From: Hyphomicrobiales bacterium
GTDB taxonomy: Bacteria; Pseudomonadota; Alphaproteobacteria; Rhizobiales; Xanthobacteraceae
Assembly (NCBI GenBank): GCA_017305455.1
Contig: JAFKKO010000120.1
Coordinates: forward strand, 1-64,000
Direction: 5' to 3'
DNA length: 64,000 bases
In this document: positions 38,498 through 45,855 of the stretch, piece after piece
Layout: every line of letters begins with the position of its first letter
How positions within the stretch are numbered: position 1 is the first letter of the stretch
Position numbers and translations under genes: made by a program
Notes under the pieces: generated by a model
What the model saw: only the letters and a program-made list of their open reading frames with translations
What the model was told of the DNA's origin: nothing
Database searches by the model: none

Positions 38498-38598
38498 CCG
38501 ACTGGCGCATGTCAGACCGCGCCCCGCTTTACGCGCTGATCATCGTCGCTGTTGTGGCCGTGGCCGTGATCGGTCTCGCGGTTTTGATTTTCAAATAA
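38494..38598 (+). CDS. 34-residue single-span membrane protein
   Basis: The product MTDWRMSDRAPLYALIIVAV continues VAVAVIGLAVLIFK: one transmembrane helix with a short cytoplasmic start. It overlaps the preceding stop by ATGA, which supports translation. Confidence 0.55.
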   Translation: MTDWRMSDRAPLYALIIVAVVAVAVIGLAVLIFK

Positions 38599-38614
38599 AC
38601 AAGGGGCAGTAACG

Positions 38615-39217
38615 ATGGCAGGCAAGAAGAAACTGGATGACGCTGCGCAAGCGGTCACGTCCATCAAGGGCTTCAACAGCGACCTTCAATGTCGCGGTTT
38701 CCAGTTCGAATTCGGAAAGACATACGAGGTCAAGGGCAAGATTAAAGCCTGCGAGAATGGCTTTCATGCCTGCCCGATCGAAGAACATCCGCTTGCCGTG
38801 TTCGATTTTTATCCGCCGGCAGGCTCGCGCTACGGAGAAGTCCTCCAATTCGGAGAGACCGACCGCGAAGACACCAAGCTCGCATCAGCCAAGCTGACCG
38901 TAGGCGTCGAGATCAGTCTTGGCGCTCTTGCTGAGCGCGCCGTGAAGTGGGTGTTCGATCGGGCTGATTGGAAGAATGCTGAGAAGGTCACCGGCGACAA
39001 TGAAGGAGCAACCGCGTCGGGCACTCGGGGCGCAGCAACCGCGTCGGGCTACGCCGGCATCGCCAGGGGCGCCAATGGCTGCGCGCTGTTCTTGGTCGAA
39101 CGTGACGACAACTACAACATCATCAACGTCTGGGCAGGCATCGTCGGTCGCGACGTCATCAAGTCGGACACGTTCTATCGCCTCGAAGGCGGCAAGCCTG
39201 TTGAGGTGGCAGCATGA
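38615..39217 (+). CDS. Phage protein of the DUF7666 type with short repeats
   Basis: This 200-residue protein has the N-terminal part KGFNSDLQCRGFQFEFGKTY, EVKGKIKACENGFHACPIEE and HPLAVFDFYPPAGSRYGEVL, seen in phage proteins of this family. Residues ~131-148 are two nine-residue repeats (GATASGTRG, AATASGYAG), encoded by a 27-bp DNA repeat; relatives carry many more copies. A YRLEGGKPVEV end closes it. Function is unknown. Confidence 0.65.
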   Translation: MAGKKKLDDAAQAVTSIKGFNSDLQCRGFQFEFGKTYEVKGKIKACENGFHACPIEEHPLAVFDFYPPAGSRYGEVLQFGETDREDTKLASAKLTVGVEISLGALAERAVKWVFDRADWKNAEKVTGDNEGATASGTRGAATASGYAGIARGANGCALFLVERDDNYNIINVWAGIVGRDVIKSDTFYRLEGGKPVEVAA

Positions 39218-39672
39218 CCACCACAGCAAAGCATACGGCGGGGCCTTGGGAAACCGACAACAGTTGGTCGCTTCATGGTGAGGCGCGACCCGACATGATG
39301 GATTATCGGTGCCATGTAGATGCACCGGTCCCGTTCACCGAGAACGAGCATGGTGGGTTCGAACGTATCGAGACGCAAACTGGTGCGATCGCGTTTGGTC
39401 GGACGCCTGAAGAAGCACAAGCGAATTCTAGCCTGATCGCGGAAGCCTTCAACGTCGCGCACGAAACCAGCCTGACACCGCGCCAGCTTGCAGAGCGGTG
39501 CGCGCGATTAGAAGCGGCGGCGAAAGTGCTTCTCGCCGTGATAGCCGACGCCCGCGCCGATGAGAATGTTGACTGCATGACGGACGCTGGCGGGTACATC
39601 TGCGGCGACATCATGAGCGAGGCAATCGAAGGTATGAGAGCCGCCATCGCGAAGGCAGAAGGCGGTGCGTGA
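39214..39672 (+). CDS. Hypothetical phage protein
   Basis: This 152-residue protein starts MTTTAKHTAGPWETDNSWSL, a beginning shared by many phage-encoded proteins (HTPGPW pattern), with EAQANSSLIAEAFNVAHETS downstream, the usual ANA.LIAAA-like core. Function is unknown. Coupled to the next gene. Confidence 0.6.
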   Translation: MTTTAKHTAGPWETDNSWSLHGEARPDMMDYRCHVDAPVPFTENEHGGFERIETQTGAIAFGRTPEEAQANSSLIAEAFNVAHETSLTPRQLAERCARLEAAAKVLLAVIADARADENVDCMTDAGGYICGDIMSEAIEGMRAAIAKAEGGA

Positions 39673-39894
39673 ATGAAAGAGCTTTCTGTGACAGAGATGC
39701 TCGCTGCCGTCGGCATCGTCCGCCAAACGTGCGCCGGTGGAGCGCCCACTGCTCGTGGTGGCACTCAGTCTGAATACCGTTGCAACATCGCAAGAAACGG
39801 CCAGGCGTTCGACTTCGACGCATTTGAGGCTACTCGCTTCGCTCGCGCTCTCACCAAGATAAGCACCTCCCGCCACGGCTCGGAGGGGGAGTGA
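39673..39894 (+). CDS. Hypothetical phage protein
   Basis: This 73-residue product starts MKELSVTEMLAAVGIVRQTC and ends SRHGSEGE. It directly abuts the preceding stop and overlaps the next start by ATGA-like spacing. No family. Confidence 0.5.
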   Translation: MKELSVTEMLAAVGIVRQTCAGGAPTARGGTQSEYRCNIARNGQAFDFDAFEATRFARALTKISTSRHGSEGE

Positions 39895-40061
39895 TGCGTA
39901 TCGAGCCAATCGAAGTTCTTGCCCTCAAAAAGCTGGCGCTGATTAGCGGGGCCTTGGCTAATTCGTTGTCGGACAAATCAGCCGCACGAGAGCAGCGTTT
40001 ACTGACGCGCGGACTTATCGACGTGGTGAACCGCGCCGAATTGGAGAACATCAGGCTTTGA
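39894..40061 (+). CDS. 55-residue hypothetical protein next to the transposase
   Basis: The product (MRIEPIEVLALKKLALISGA ... VVNRAELENIRL) begins on the last base of the preceding stop codon region. It is the last phage gene before the ISL3-type transposase, whose stop lies 20 bases downstream on the other strand. Confidence 0.5.
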   Translation: MRIEPIEVLALKKLALISGALANSLSDKSAAREQRLLTRGLIDVVNRAELENIRL

Positions 40062-41429
40062 GTCATCCGAGGTTGAAACGTCACCAGAACGACCCTGCCA
40101 CCAAATCGCGCTCAAAGGTTGAAACGTCCACACCATGACCAACCATCGTCGACAGAATGACATCGGTCTCCGGATCGTCCAGACGCAGGGCGAAGGCGTA
40201 AAGCTCCGTCAGCGGCTTGACGTTGCCGTAGCGGAGGTCGTAGCCACGCCCAGCCCGGTTGATCTGGTCGATCAGACCGTTCAGGGACTCGATGTAGGCG
40301 TTCGTGTACGGGTGCTCGAAGTAGTTGAAGATGAGCTGACGCCAACGCCGGTTCTTCATGAACGACAGGATCGGTTTGAAATGCTTCTCCATTTCGGGGG
40401 GCAGCAGATCCAGCCAGGCCTGGTAAGCCCGTTCGGCCTCAGCCCGGTTCTGGCACTGGTAGATGTCGTAGAACCATTCCTTGCAGGTCACTGCGGTGCC
40501 AATGGCAGGGTAGTCCGACAGCAGGCTCTTGAGGGCGTACTTGCCTTGCTCGGACAGGTTCTCCGGCCGGGCGGCGAGCAGCCTGATCTTCCGCTTCAAG
40601 GAGACGCGCCCCTCGTTGGCGAGTTTGGCTTGGACGGACTTGCGAACGCTCTCGACTGCCAGATTGGCGTATCGGACGACATGAAACTTGTCGATCACGA
40701 CCATGGCGCGCCGGAAGAACCGCTCATTGATCGTCTTGTAGGCCCAGTACATGTCCTGGGTGATGACTTCGACCTTCTCCCGACCATCAAGCGTGTGGAG
40801 GTAGGCTTCGAGGTCCAGCAGGCGCCGGGACGGCTGCAGGTCGAGCATCTTGCGGGTCTCGACGTCGCCCATCACGAACCGCGGCGATCCCTGAATAACC
40901 TTCTCGTCCATGCCGAGAACGCGAGGCAATTCAAAGGTGTAGTTTTCGAGCCGCTTGGCGGCGTAAGAATGGAAGATGCGTCGCGCCAGCGACTCCTCAA
41001 CACCATTGAGCAGGCCGGCATCTCGGAATGTGCGAGGGATGGCGTCGATCGCGAGTTGGTTTCGGAAACGGACGGTCATCAGCCTGTTCGTGTCGATGCC
41101 CGGCAGGTCTTCCATCAGGGTCATCTTGCAGCCTTCGCACCGGTAGCGTTGACGATTGATCCGCAGGAACACGGGCTGGCGCTGGATCGGATGGTCCTTG
41201 AACTCTACGGCCCTCTTGCCGTGCTTGCGGACCTTAGGATTCGGACAGGTGCAGGTTGGGGTCTGAGGATCTCTCAGTTCGGCATGGACGACCAGGGCAC
41301 CATCGCGCTCCTCGTAGCCGAGGTTCATGAGCCCCTCGAGCCGCAACAAGTCGATACCTTCCAACACGTTACGCCCCTCAACCTTGAAAGGCGAAACCGT
41401 GCACCTGCACAGGTTAACGGTCAATTGCT
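40062..41429 (-). mobile_element. ISL3-family insertion (boundaries approximate)
   Basis: One transposase gene fills the gap between the 55-residue gene and the methyltransferase, in antisense to the phage operon. I could not find matching terminal inverted repeats or an 8-bp target duplication by eye. A direct repeat AGGTTGAAACGTC occurs twice (about 40071 and 40107), the second inside the end of the transposase. Edges are therefore only the neighbouring genes. Confidence 0.55.
40081..41424 (-). CDS. ISL3-family transposase
   Basis: This protein of up to 447 residues has the ISL3 layout: an N-terminal Cys-rich zinc finger (CTCPNPKVRKHGKRAVEFKD, RYRCEGCKMTLMEDLPGID), a DDE catalytic core with VLGMDEKV and VVIDKFHVVRYANLAVESVR, and the C-terminal YTNAYIESLNGLIDQINRAG holding the catalytic Glu. 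The start at 41424 is a TTG; GTG about 18 codons further in is more plausible. Intact, so possibly active. Confidence 0.9.
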   Translation of the reverse strand: MTVNLCRCTVSPFKVEGRNVLEGIDLLRLEGLMNLGYEERDGALVVHAELRDPQTPTCTCPNPKVRKHGKRAVEFKDHPIQRQPVFLRINRQRYRCEGCKMTLMEDLPGIDTNRLMTVRFRNQLAIDAIPRTFRDAGLLNGVEESLARRIFHSYAAKRLENYTFELPRVLGMDEKVIQGSPRFVMGDVETRKMLDLQPSRRLLDLEAYLHTLDGREKVEVITQDMYWAYKTINERFFRRAMVVIDKFHVVRYANLAVESVRKSVQAKLANEGRVSLKRKIRLLAARPENLSEQGKYALKSLLSDYPAIGTAVTCKEWFYDIYQCQNRAEAERAYQAWLDLLPPEMEKHFKPILSFMKNRRWRQLIFNYFEHPYTNAYIESLNGLIDQINRAGRGYDLRYGNVKPLTELYAFALRLDDPETDVILSTMVGHGVDVSTFERDLVAGSFW

Positions 41430-41438
41430 GGAGGCGGC

Positions 41439-42242
41439 ATGAATGTGCTCGACCTCTTCAGCGGGATCGGCGGGTTCAGCCTCGGACTTGAGCGCGCCGG
41501 GATGCGAACAGTCGCCTTCTGCGAAATCGATGAGTTCTGCCGAGAAGTGCTCCGCAAGCACTGGCCCCACGTTCCGATTTTTGGCGACATCATCGATCTC
41601 CGCGCCATCAGTATCGGTCCCGTCGATGTCATCTGCGGCGGTTTCCCCTGCCAAGATGTCTCGATCGCTGGAGACCGCGCCGGCCTCGCCGGAAAACGAT
41701 CTGGCCTATGGGTCGAAATGCGACGATGTATTCGCGCTTTTCGACCTCGCTTCGCGGTCGTGGAGAACACAACAGGCCTGCTTAATCTCGGAATGGCAAC
41801 CGTTCTCGGAGACTTGGCCGCGCTCGGGTATAGCTGTGTGTGGCACTGCATCCCGGCTGCCGCCGTTGGCGCCGCGCATCCACGCGACAGGGTCTGGATT
41901 GTTGCCTACCATTGTAGCGAGCGACGGACAGACGGCGCGGTCGATCACGGCGAACACGCGCGCCAAGTCCTATCGCACATCAACCGGCAGCTGGCGCTAT
42001 CGCTCGAACGGCAAGGAGAGCAGCAATCTCATGCTGACCCGCTCGCTTGCTTTGGAGCTCGAATACCTCACGGGGGTCCAGAGAGGGCCTCTTATGTTGA
42101 GCAGGCCCTTTGCGGAAAACTACATGGGCTACCCGATCACCTGGACGCTCTTAAAGCCCTCGGAAACTCCGTCGTCCCGCAAATTCCAGAACTCATCGGG
42201 CGAGCAATCATGACGGCAAATCAACCTCAGGTGACGAAATGA
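41439..42242 (+). CDS. C5 cytosine-specific DNA methyltransferase
   Basis: This 267-residue enzyme has motif I (MNVLDLFSGIGGFSLGLERA), motif IV with the catalytic Cys (VICGGFPCQDVS, C71), motif VI-like VVENTTGLL, motif VIII (HPRDRVWIVA) and motif X (LKALGNSVVPQIPELIGRAI). The target-recognition part between VIII and X is short and of poor quality in this frame. GGAGG lies four bases before the ATG. The overlapping +1 frame is also open for 256 codons. Confidence 0.85.
   Translation: MNVLDLFSGIGGFSLGLERAGMRTVAFCEIDEFCREVLRKHWPHVPIFGDIIDLRAISIGPVDVICGGFPCQDVSIAGDRAGLAGKRSGLWVEMRRCIRAFRPRFAVVENTTGLLNLGMATVLGDLAALGYSCVWHCIPAAAVGAAHPRDRVWIVAYHCSERRTDGAVDHGEHARQVLSHINRQLALSLERQGEQQSHADPLACFGARIPHGGPERASYVEQALCGKLHGLPDHLDALKALGNSVVPQIPELIGRAIMTANQPQVTK
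41443..42213 (+). CDS. Overlapping +1-frame ORF resembling phage DNA-modification-locus proteins
   Basis: This 256-residue frame is fully inside the methyltransferase gene. Its second half contains ALFDLASRSWRTQQACLISE, WQPFSETWPRSGIAVCGTAS, LPPLAPRIHATGSGLLPTI and NYMGYPITWTLLKPSETPSS, an order of motifs I know from phage proteins encoded beside C5 methyltransferases. ATG 41443 stands eight bases from the shared GGAGG, better spaced than the methyltransferase start. An internal ATG at 41656 would give 185 residues. Confidence 0.45.
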   Translation: MCSTSSAGSAGSASDLSAPGCEQSPSAKSMSSAEKCSASTGPTFRFLATSSISAPSVSVPSMSSAAVSPAKMSRSLETAPASPENDLAYGSKCDDVFALFDLASRSWRTQQACLISEWQPFSETWPRSGIAVCGTASRLPPLAPRIHATGSGLLPTIVASDGQTARSITANTRAKSYRTSTGSWRYRSNGKESSNLMLTRSLALELEYLTGVQRGPLMLSRPFAENYMGYPITWTLLKPSETPSSRKFQNSSGEQS

Positions 42243-42862
42243 ACTCGGAGCACCGAAATGCGAAATCAACCTCCAATGACTCTAAGCCATTCTTGGATGA
42301 ACTGGCGACGATCCCCCGCGCCGCCCTCAGCCTTTCTGCCGATGCGCGGGAGGTGATTGCGGAGGCGCTATGGCGTCATGAGACCAGAGGTCTACCGGCA
42401 GCAAAGCGCGCCAGAGACGCCGAAAGGTTTGCCGACCAGTCTGAAACGACCCGCAATAAGTGGCTTGGTTTCGCCGACGCCATCCTCGCATCCGGCGTCG
42501 TGGCAGTGCCGGATGAGGAACCCGCCGACATGGCCGCTCTCGGCCGCGCGGTGATGACCCGGATCGAAACGATTCAGGAGGAAGAAGGCTCCTTCAAAGA
42601 CTGGATCCCAGCCGAGTGCCCCTCAGAGATCATCACCGACCTGCACGAGGCGCTACTGTCGGCGCGCGAAGCACCGTCCAATGAAGCGGCGATCCGGGCT
42701 GATGAGCAGGAGAGGTGTGCGAAGGTTTGCGACCAAATTCGCAACAATACAGAACGGCGCGCCGCAGAACACGAGAACGGCGAAGCCCGCAATTCCGCGC
42801 TCGATAAAATGGAAGGCGCGATCCAATGCGCCACCGCCATCCGCGCACGGGGGAGCAAATGA
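42239..42862 (+). CDS. Hypothetical phage protein
   Basis: This 207-residue hydrophilic protein is coupled to the methyltransferase by ATGA. It starts MNSEHRNAKSTSNDSKPFLD and contains EEALWRHET-like and ADEQERCAKVCDQIRNNTER segments; the latter pattern (ERCA..) is common in phage proteins. No function is recognised. Confidence 0.55.
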   Translation: MNSEHRNAKSTSNDSKPFLDELATIPRAALSLSADAREVIAEALWRHETRGLPAAKRARDAERFADQSETTRNKWLGFADAILASGVVAVPDEEPADMAALGRAVMTRIETIQEEEGSFKDWIPAECPSEIITDLHEALLSAREAPSNEAAIRADEQERCAKVCDQIRNNTERRAAEHENGEARNSALDKMEGAIQCATAIRARGSK

Positions 42863-43122
42863 AGCTGACAGAGGCGCAACGCAAGTTGATAGTCGCTATG
42901 GGATTTCGATCCAATGCGCTGGCGAACGGTGACGAATACTCCCCGATGTGGTGGCTTGAAGGTGGCCACGCCGTTAAGGCCAACGTCGCGAAGTCGCTCA
43001 TTAAGCGCAGGCTGATCCGACTTACAAAACACGAAGGCGGCCAACCCGGCATTCTTTTCTTCACCATCACCCCTGCGGGCCGCCGCGCTCTCGAACAGAC
43101 CGGAGGGGCGGATGAGCGATGA
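42859..43122 (+). CDS. Small winged-helix-like phage protein
   Basis: This 87-residue protein starts MKLTEAQRKLIVAMGFRSNA. VAKSLIKRRLIRLTKHEGGQ and PGILFFTITPAGRRALEQTG read like a winged-helix recognition helix and wing ending in the ITPAGR motif common in such domains. The ATG overlaps the preceding stop. Confidence 0.55.
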   Translation: MKLTEAQRKLIVAMGFRSNALANGDEYSPMWWLEGGHAVKANVAKSLIKRRLIRLTKHEGGQPGILFFTITPAGRRALEQTGGADER

Positions 43123-43456
43123 TCTGGTGAACATACTTCGTGATCCAAAATTTATCGGACAGGAAGCAATGCGAGATTCGGCCGCCGCCCACATCGAAGC
43201 GCAGGCCGCTGAGATCGAGGCGTCAAAGGCTGAACGCATCGAAGCAGTCCACCAAGGCGCATATCTCTCGGACCGCGCCGAGAAGGCAGAGCGTGCATTG
43301 GCAGTGGCGGTCGAGGTGATGAGGCCGTTTGCAAAGGCTGGCGATCTCCTGAGTTTTGCTGGAGTAAGCGAAGATGACGAAATCGAGCTTTCCGGCGAGA
43401 AACTGAAGGAATCCATCGAAGCCGCCCGTCAATTCGTGAAGGAGCATGGGAAATGA
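43112..43456 (+). CDS. Hypothetical helical phage protein
   Basis: This 114-residue protein starts MSDDLVNILRDPKFIGQEAM and has a coiled-coil centre (IEAQAAEIEASKAERIEAVH). It ends VKEHGK. It overlaps both neighbours. No family is recognised. Confidence 0.55.
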   Translation: MSDDLVNILRDPKFIGQEAMRDSAAAHIEAQAAEIEASKAERIEAVHQGAYLSDRAEKAERALAVAVEVMRPFAKAGDLLSFAGVSEDDEIELSGEKLKESIEAARQFVKEHGK

Positions 43457-43650
43457 AGAGAGATCAGGAACAGGACAACGCGATGAATGTGGAAAAGGCT
43501 TGGAATACGCTCGGACTCGATCCCAACAAATGGACCATTCAGTTTACCGACGAAGAACTTCGGATGCTTAAAGAGGTTATGCGCGCCGAAGATGCGAGGC
43601 GGCAAGATATCTTTGGGGGCCTCCTCGAAAACATTAAGTCGATTGGGTGA
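43453..43650 (+). CDS. Small hypothetical protein
   Basis: This 65-residue protein starts MKRDQEQDNAMNVEKAWNTL and ends EDARRQDIFGGLLENIKSIG. It is coupled on both sides (ATGA and GTGA overlaps). Confidence 0.5.
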   Translation: MKRDQEQDNAMNVEKAWNTLGLDPNKWTIQFTDEELRMLKEVMRAEDARRQDIFGGLLENIKSIG

Positions 43651-44000
43651 GTGACACCATGACCCCTCACCTTCCCGAGCGCGCGATAGAGACCGGGACT
43701 GAAAAACCATTATTTATTCCGCTTCGAACCGAATGGTTCAGGATGTTCGAAACCGGCGAGAAGCGCACCGAATATCGCGCCTATGGTCCGCGATGGAACG
43801 AGCGCACATGCCGAGTCGGAAGACTGGCAACAGTCTCACACGGCTATAGCGGCAAGCGACTTCACCATCGTGTTTCCGGATTCGAAAAGATCGCACGTCA
43901 GCACGCCCCGATTGAGGCGCAGACGATCTACCCGAGCGCCGAATTCATCTCCGCAATATCGTTCCAAGCCGCTAACGGAGGCGACGATGCAGGTAAGTGA
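43647..44000 (+). CDS. ASCH/PUA-like domain protein
   Basis: This protein of up to 117 residues starts at GTG 43647 or ATG 43659. FIPLRTEWFRMFETGEKRTE, YRAYGPRWNERTCRVGRLAT and VSHGYSGKRLHHRVSGFEKI form the beta-barrel pattern of ASCH domains, which bind modified nucleotides or RNA. In a phage it could edit nucleotide pools or sense base modifications. A link to the methyltransferase is only positional. Confidence 0.6.
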   Translation: MSDTMTPHLPERAIETGTEKPLFIPLRTEWFRMFETGEKRTEYRAYGPRWNERTCRVGRLATVSHGYSGKRLHHRVSGFEKIARQHAPIEAQTIYPSAEFISAISFQAANGGDDAGK

Positions 44001-44163
44001 GATCATCGAACGAATTTTGCGTTGCGAGGTAGAAGGTCCGCTGAACGATTGCATCGACAATCATGGCAAGCCTTATCAGTCGCAATTTCTTGCCGACACT
44101 CTCAAAGCTGCCAAGGACTGGATCGACACACAAAGCTATCCCATCCCCCACCAGGTCGAGTGA
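43987..44163 (+). CDS. Small hypothetical protein
   Basis: This 58-residue product (MQVSEIIERILRCEVEGPLN ... QSYPIPHQVE) overlaps the ASCH gene by 14 bases and precedes the Xis-like gene by two. It is acidic, without a known family. Confidence 0.5.
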   Translation: MQVSEIIERILRCEVEGPLNDCIDNHGKPYQSQFLADTLKAAKDWIDTQSYPIPHQVE

Positions 44164-44165
44164 TA

Positions 44166-44525
44166 ATGAGTAGGACGGACCTCATCCCCTTGCTTACCGT
44201 CGAGGAGGCCGCTGCGCGGCTTCGCATGTCGGATAAGCAGTTGCGCGGCCATATCCGGGCTGGCAACATTCCATTCATCAACGTTGGGCTGAAGACACGC
44301 CCGAGCTACCGATTCCGGGCGTCTGATATTGTTGAATTCGAACTATCGCGAGCGACAGCATGCGGAACGCAGTGCGCGGGATCTACCGCAGGACGGGTAA
44401 GGACGACTGGTCCTATGATGTCGTCATACGTGGTCATAGATTTTGCGGCTCGACGGGTTGCACGGAAAAGCGCGCAGCCGAAAAATGGATCACCAAGTTC
44501 CGGGAAGAAAAACGCGCCGCGATAG
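44166..44525 (+). CDS. Excisionase-like (HTH_17) DNA-binding protein
   Basis: This 119-residue protein has the HTH_17 pattern: LLTVEEAAARLRMSDKQLRG, HIRAGNIPFINVGLKTRPSY, RFRASDIVEFELS. Such winged-helix proteins act as excisionases. It lies directly before and overlaps the integrase by 166 bases in another frame, so its C-terminal ~55 residues are read over integrase code and may be non-essential. Confidence 0.7.
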   Translation: MSRTDLIPLLTVEEAAARLRMSDKQLRGHIRAGNIPFINVGLKTRPSYRFRASDIVEFELSRATACGTQCAGSTAGRVRTTGPMMSSYVVIDFAARRVARKSAQPKNGSPSSGKKNAPR

Positions 44526-45478
44526 GACAGCTATCCGGCCATGAACCTATGACGTTCGGCGCGGCATCGACCCGCTGGTGGTCCGAACGTGGTCAGCACA
44601 GAAAAGACAAGGCCTGTCTTGAGGGTTATTTGGCCCTGCTCCAAAGCCGAATCGGTATGAGAACGATGATTTCAAGCATCGATGATAACACGGTGTCGAA
44701 GCTGGTGGCGCTGCGGCGGGCGGACGGTGTAGCGTCTTCGACCGTGAACCGATCGATGACGGAGCCGCTCCGCGCGATCCTGACCCGCGCCAAGCTCTGG
44801 AAGCAGGTCGTGCAGGAAATAGATTGGAGCCAGCATAAGCTCAAAGAGCCGGAAGGCATCGTTCGGGAAGCCACGGCCGGCGAGGAGCGTACCGCCTTCG
44901 CCAAATTACGGCCGGATCTGCACCCAGTCGTCAAGTTTCTGTTGCTGGTCGGCTGGCGCCGGGCTGAGGCCTGCGCTCTCAAATGGGCTGATATCAATTT
45001 CGAGACCGGATTCGCCACCGTCGTTGGCAAGGGTGGGATTGTGCACCGGAGGCCCTTGCCGGCCGCGGCGATTGCCGTCCTGCGGGGTGAACAGGGCAAG
45101 CACCCGGAATTCGTCTTTACCTATCTGGTTCGGCACCCGAACGGCGGCAGGAGGGGAGACCGGAAGCCAATCCGCCCTGGAACCCTTTCGACTGCCTGGG
45201 TACGGATGCGTGACGGAGCCGGTCTGACACTGCGGCTCCACGACCTGCGTCATACCACGGCCACGCGCGTCCTGCGCGCCACAGGGAACCTCATGGCCGC
45301 CAGCAAGGCCTTGGGACACTCCAAGATATCGACCACCCAGCGATACGCCCACATGCTGGCGGAAGACGTTCGAGCGGCTCTCGATGCGGCCGCTCCGGTA
45401 GTCGCTCCCGTGGATGGCGTGAGTCCCGAGAAAAGTCCCGAGACAGTTCAGCAGCCAGCAAAGAAGGCTTTGAAATAA
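44360..45478 (+). CDS. int: Tyrosine integrase
   Basis: This 372-residue recombinase has the catalytic set: Arg in LLLVGWRRAEACALKWADIN, Lys in GFATVVGKGGIVH, H-x-x-R in LRLHDLRHTTATRVLRATGN, a second His in ALGHSKISTTQRYAHMLAED, and the Tyr there (about residue 332). The N-terminal region is the arm-binding domain. It lies 26 bases from attR. Its last codons contain two AGTCCCG sites. Confidence 0.94.
   Translation: MRNAVRGIYRRTGKDDWSYDVVIRGHRFCGSTGCTEKRAAEKWITKFREEKRAAIGQLSGHEPMTFGAASTRWWSERGQHRKDKACLEGYLALLQSRIGMRTMISSIDDNTVSKLVALRRADGVASSTVNRSMTEPLRAILTRAKLWKQVVQEIDWSQHKLKEPEGIVREATAGEERTAFAKLRPDLHPVVKFLLLVGWRRAEACALKWADINFETGFATVVGKGGIVHRRPLPAAAIAVLRGEQGKHPEFVFTYLVRHPNGGRRGDRKPIRPGTLSTAWVRMRDGAGLTLRLHDLRHTTATRVLRATGNLMAASKALGHSKISTTQRYAHMLAEDVRAALDAAAPVVAPVDGVSPEKSPETVQQPAKKALK
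45421..45440 (+). promoter_or_regulatory. Candidate integrase arm-type sites, right end
   Basis: GAGTCCCG (45421-45428) and AAAAGTCCCG (45431-45440) give AGTCCCG twice with 12-bp spacing, in the 3' end of int (SPEKSPETV), 64 bp from attR. The left end has the same pair with the same spacing. Confidence 0.55.
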
Positions 45479-45503
45479 CGGCGCAATTGGGATGATGTGG
45501 TAA

Positions 45504-45544
45504 AGCTTGGAAGGCTGCTGCTCTACCATTGAGCTACACCCGCG
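45504..45544. repeat. attR core with orphan 5' half of tRNA-Gly
   Basis: The 41 bases are identical to attL. Here only positions 1-40 of the tRNA remain, next to the original chromosomal upstream sequence, so this half-tRNA is not functional but keeps the old promoter region, now facing into the 3' end of int. Confidence 0.95.
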
Positions 45545-45855
45545 TCGGCGATGACCTAGCATGGCGGCCCTCGGGCCTCAACAACCACGATGCCGCCGAA
45601 TGACGGCCTGACTGTTCCCGCGCCTGTCGCGGGAATCTGGGATGACGTTGGATCGGCATTGCGGGAGTTCACCTCTCCCGGAGGAGAGGTCGGCGCGCCA
45701 TAAGCGCGAGCGATGTAACCCGCTGCGGCGCCGGGCGAGGGCGTACGATCCATCGATCAGTTGAGATCCCCTCACCCCAACCCTCTCCGGAAAGAGAAAA
45801 CTCACCGCGTCTGCCGCGATACCTTCGTCAAAATGACAGAGCGAATTCGAAGGTC
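45545..45855. other. Intergenic region right of attR
   Basis: No gene is seen. It includes the old tRNA-Gly upstream region and short intergenic-repeat-like fragments (TCTCCCGGAGGAGAG near 45675; CCCTCACCCC near 45770). Confidence 0.4.

Larger units (their letters stand above)
5302..45544. mobile_element. P22-like prophage, 40.2 kb, integrated in tRNA-Gly
   Basis: The element is bounded by perfect 41-bp direct repeats (5302-5342 and 45504-45544). It carries a tyrosine integrase next to the right repeat, a cI/cro switch, replication and recombination genes, terminase, a P22-type head, tail fibres and a lysis cassette. Genes diverge from about 34.45 kb. Two structural genes (terL and gene 10) carry single-base frameshifts in G runs, and an ISL3-family transposase gene lies in the rightward operon. 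Whether it can still produce particles is uncertain. Confidence 0.95.

Noticed and set aside
40135-41442. A 435-codon frame opposite the ISL3 transposase
   Set aside because: It is the exact antisense of a well-supported transposase with zinc-finger and DDE motifs, has no domain of its own, and lacks a ribosome site.
45504-45544. A second tRNA-Gly gene at the right end of the prophage
   Set aside because: Only the 5' half of the tRNA is present; the T-arm and acceptor 3' strand are absent, so it is the attR core.
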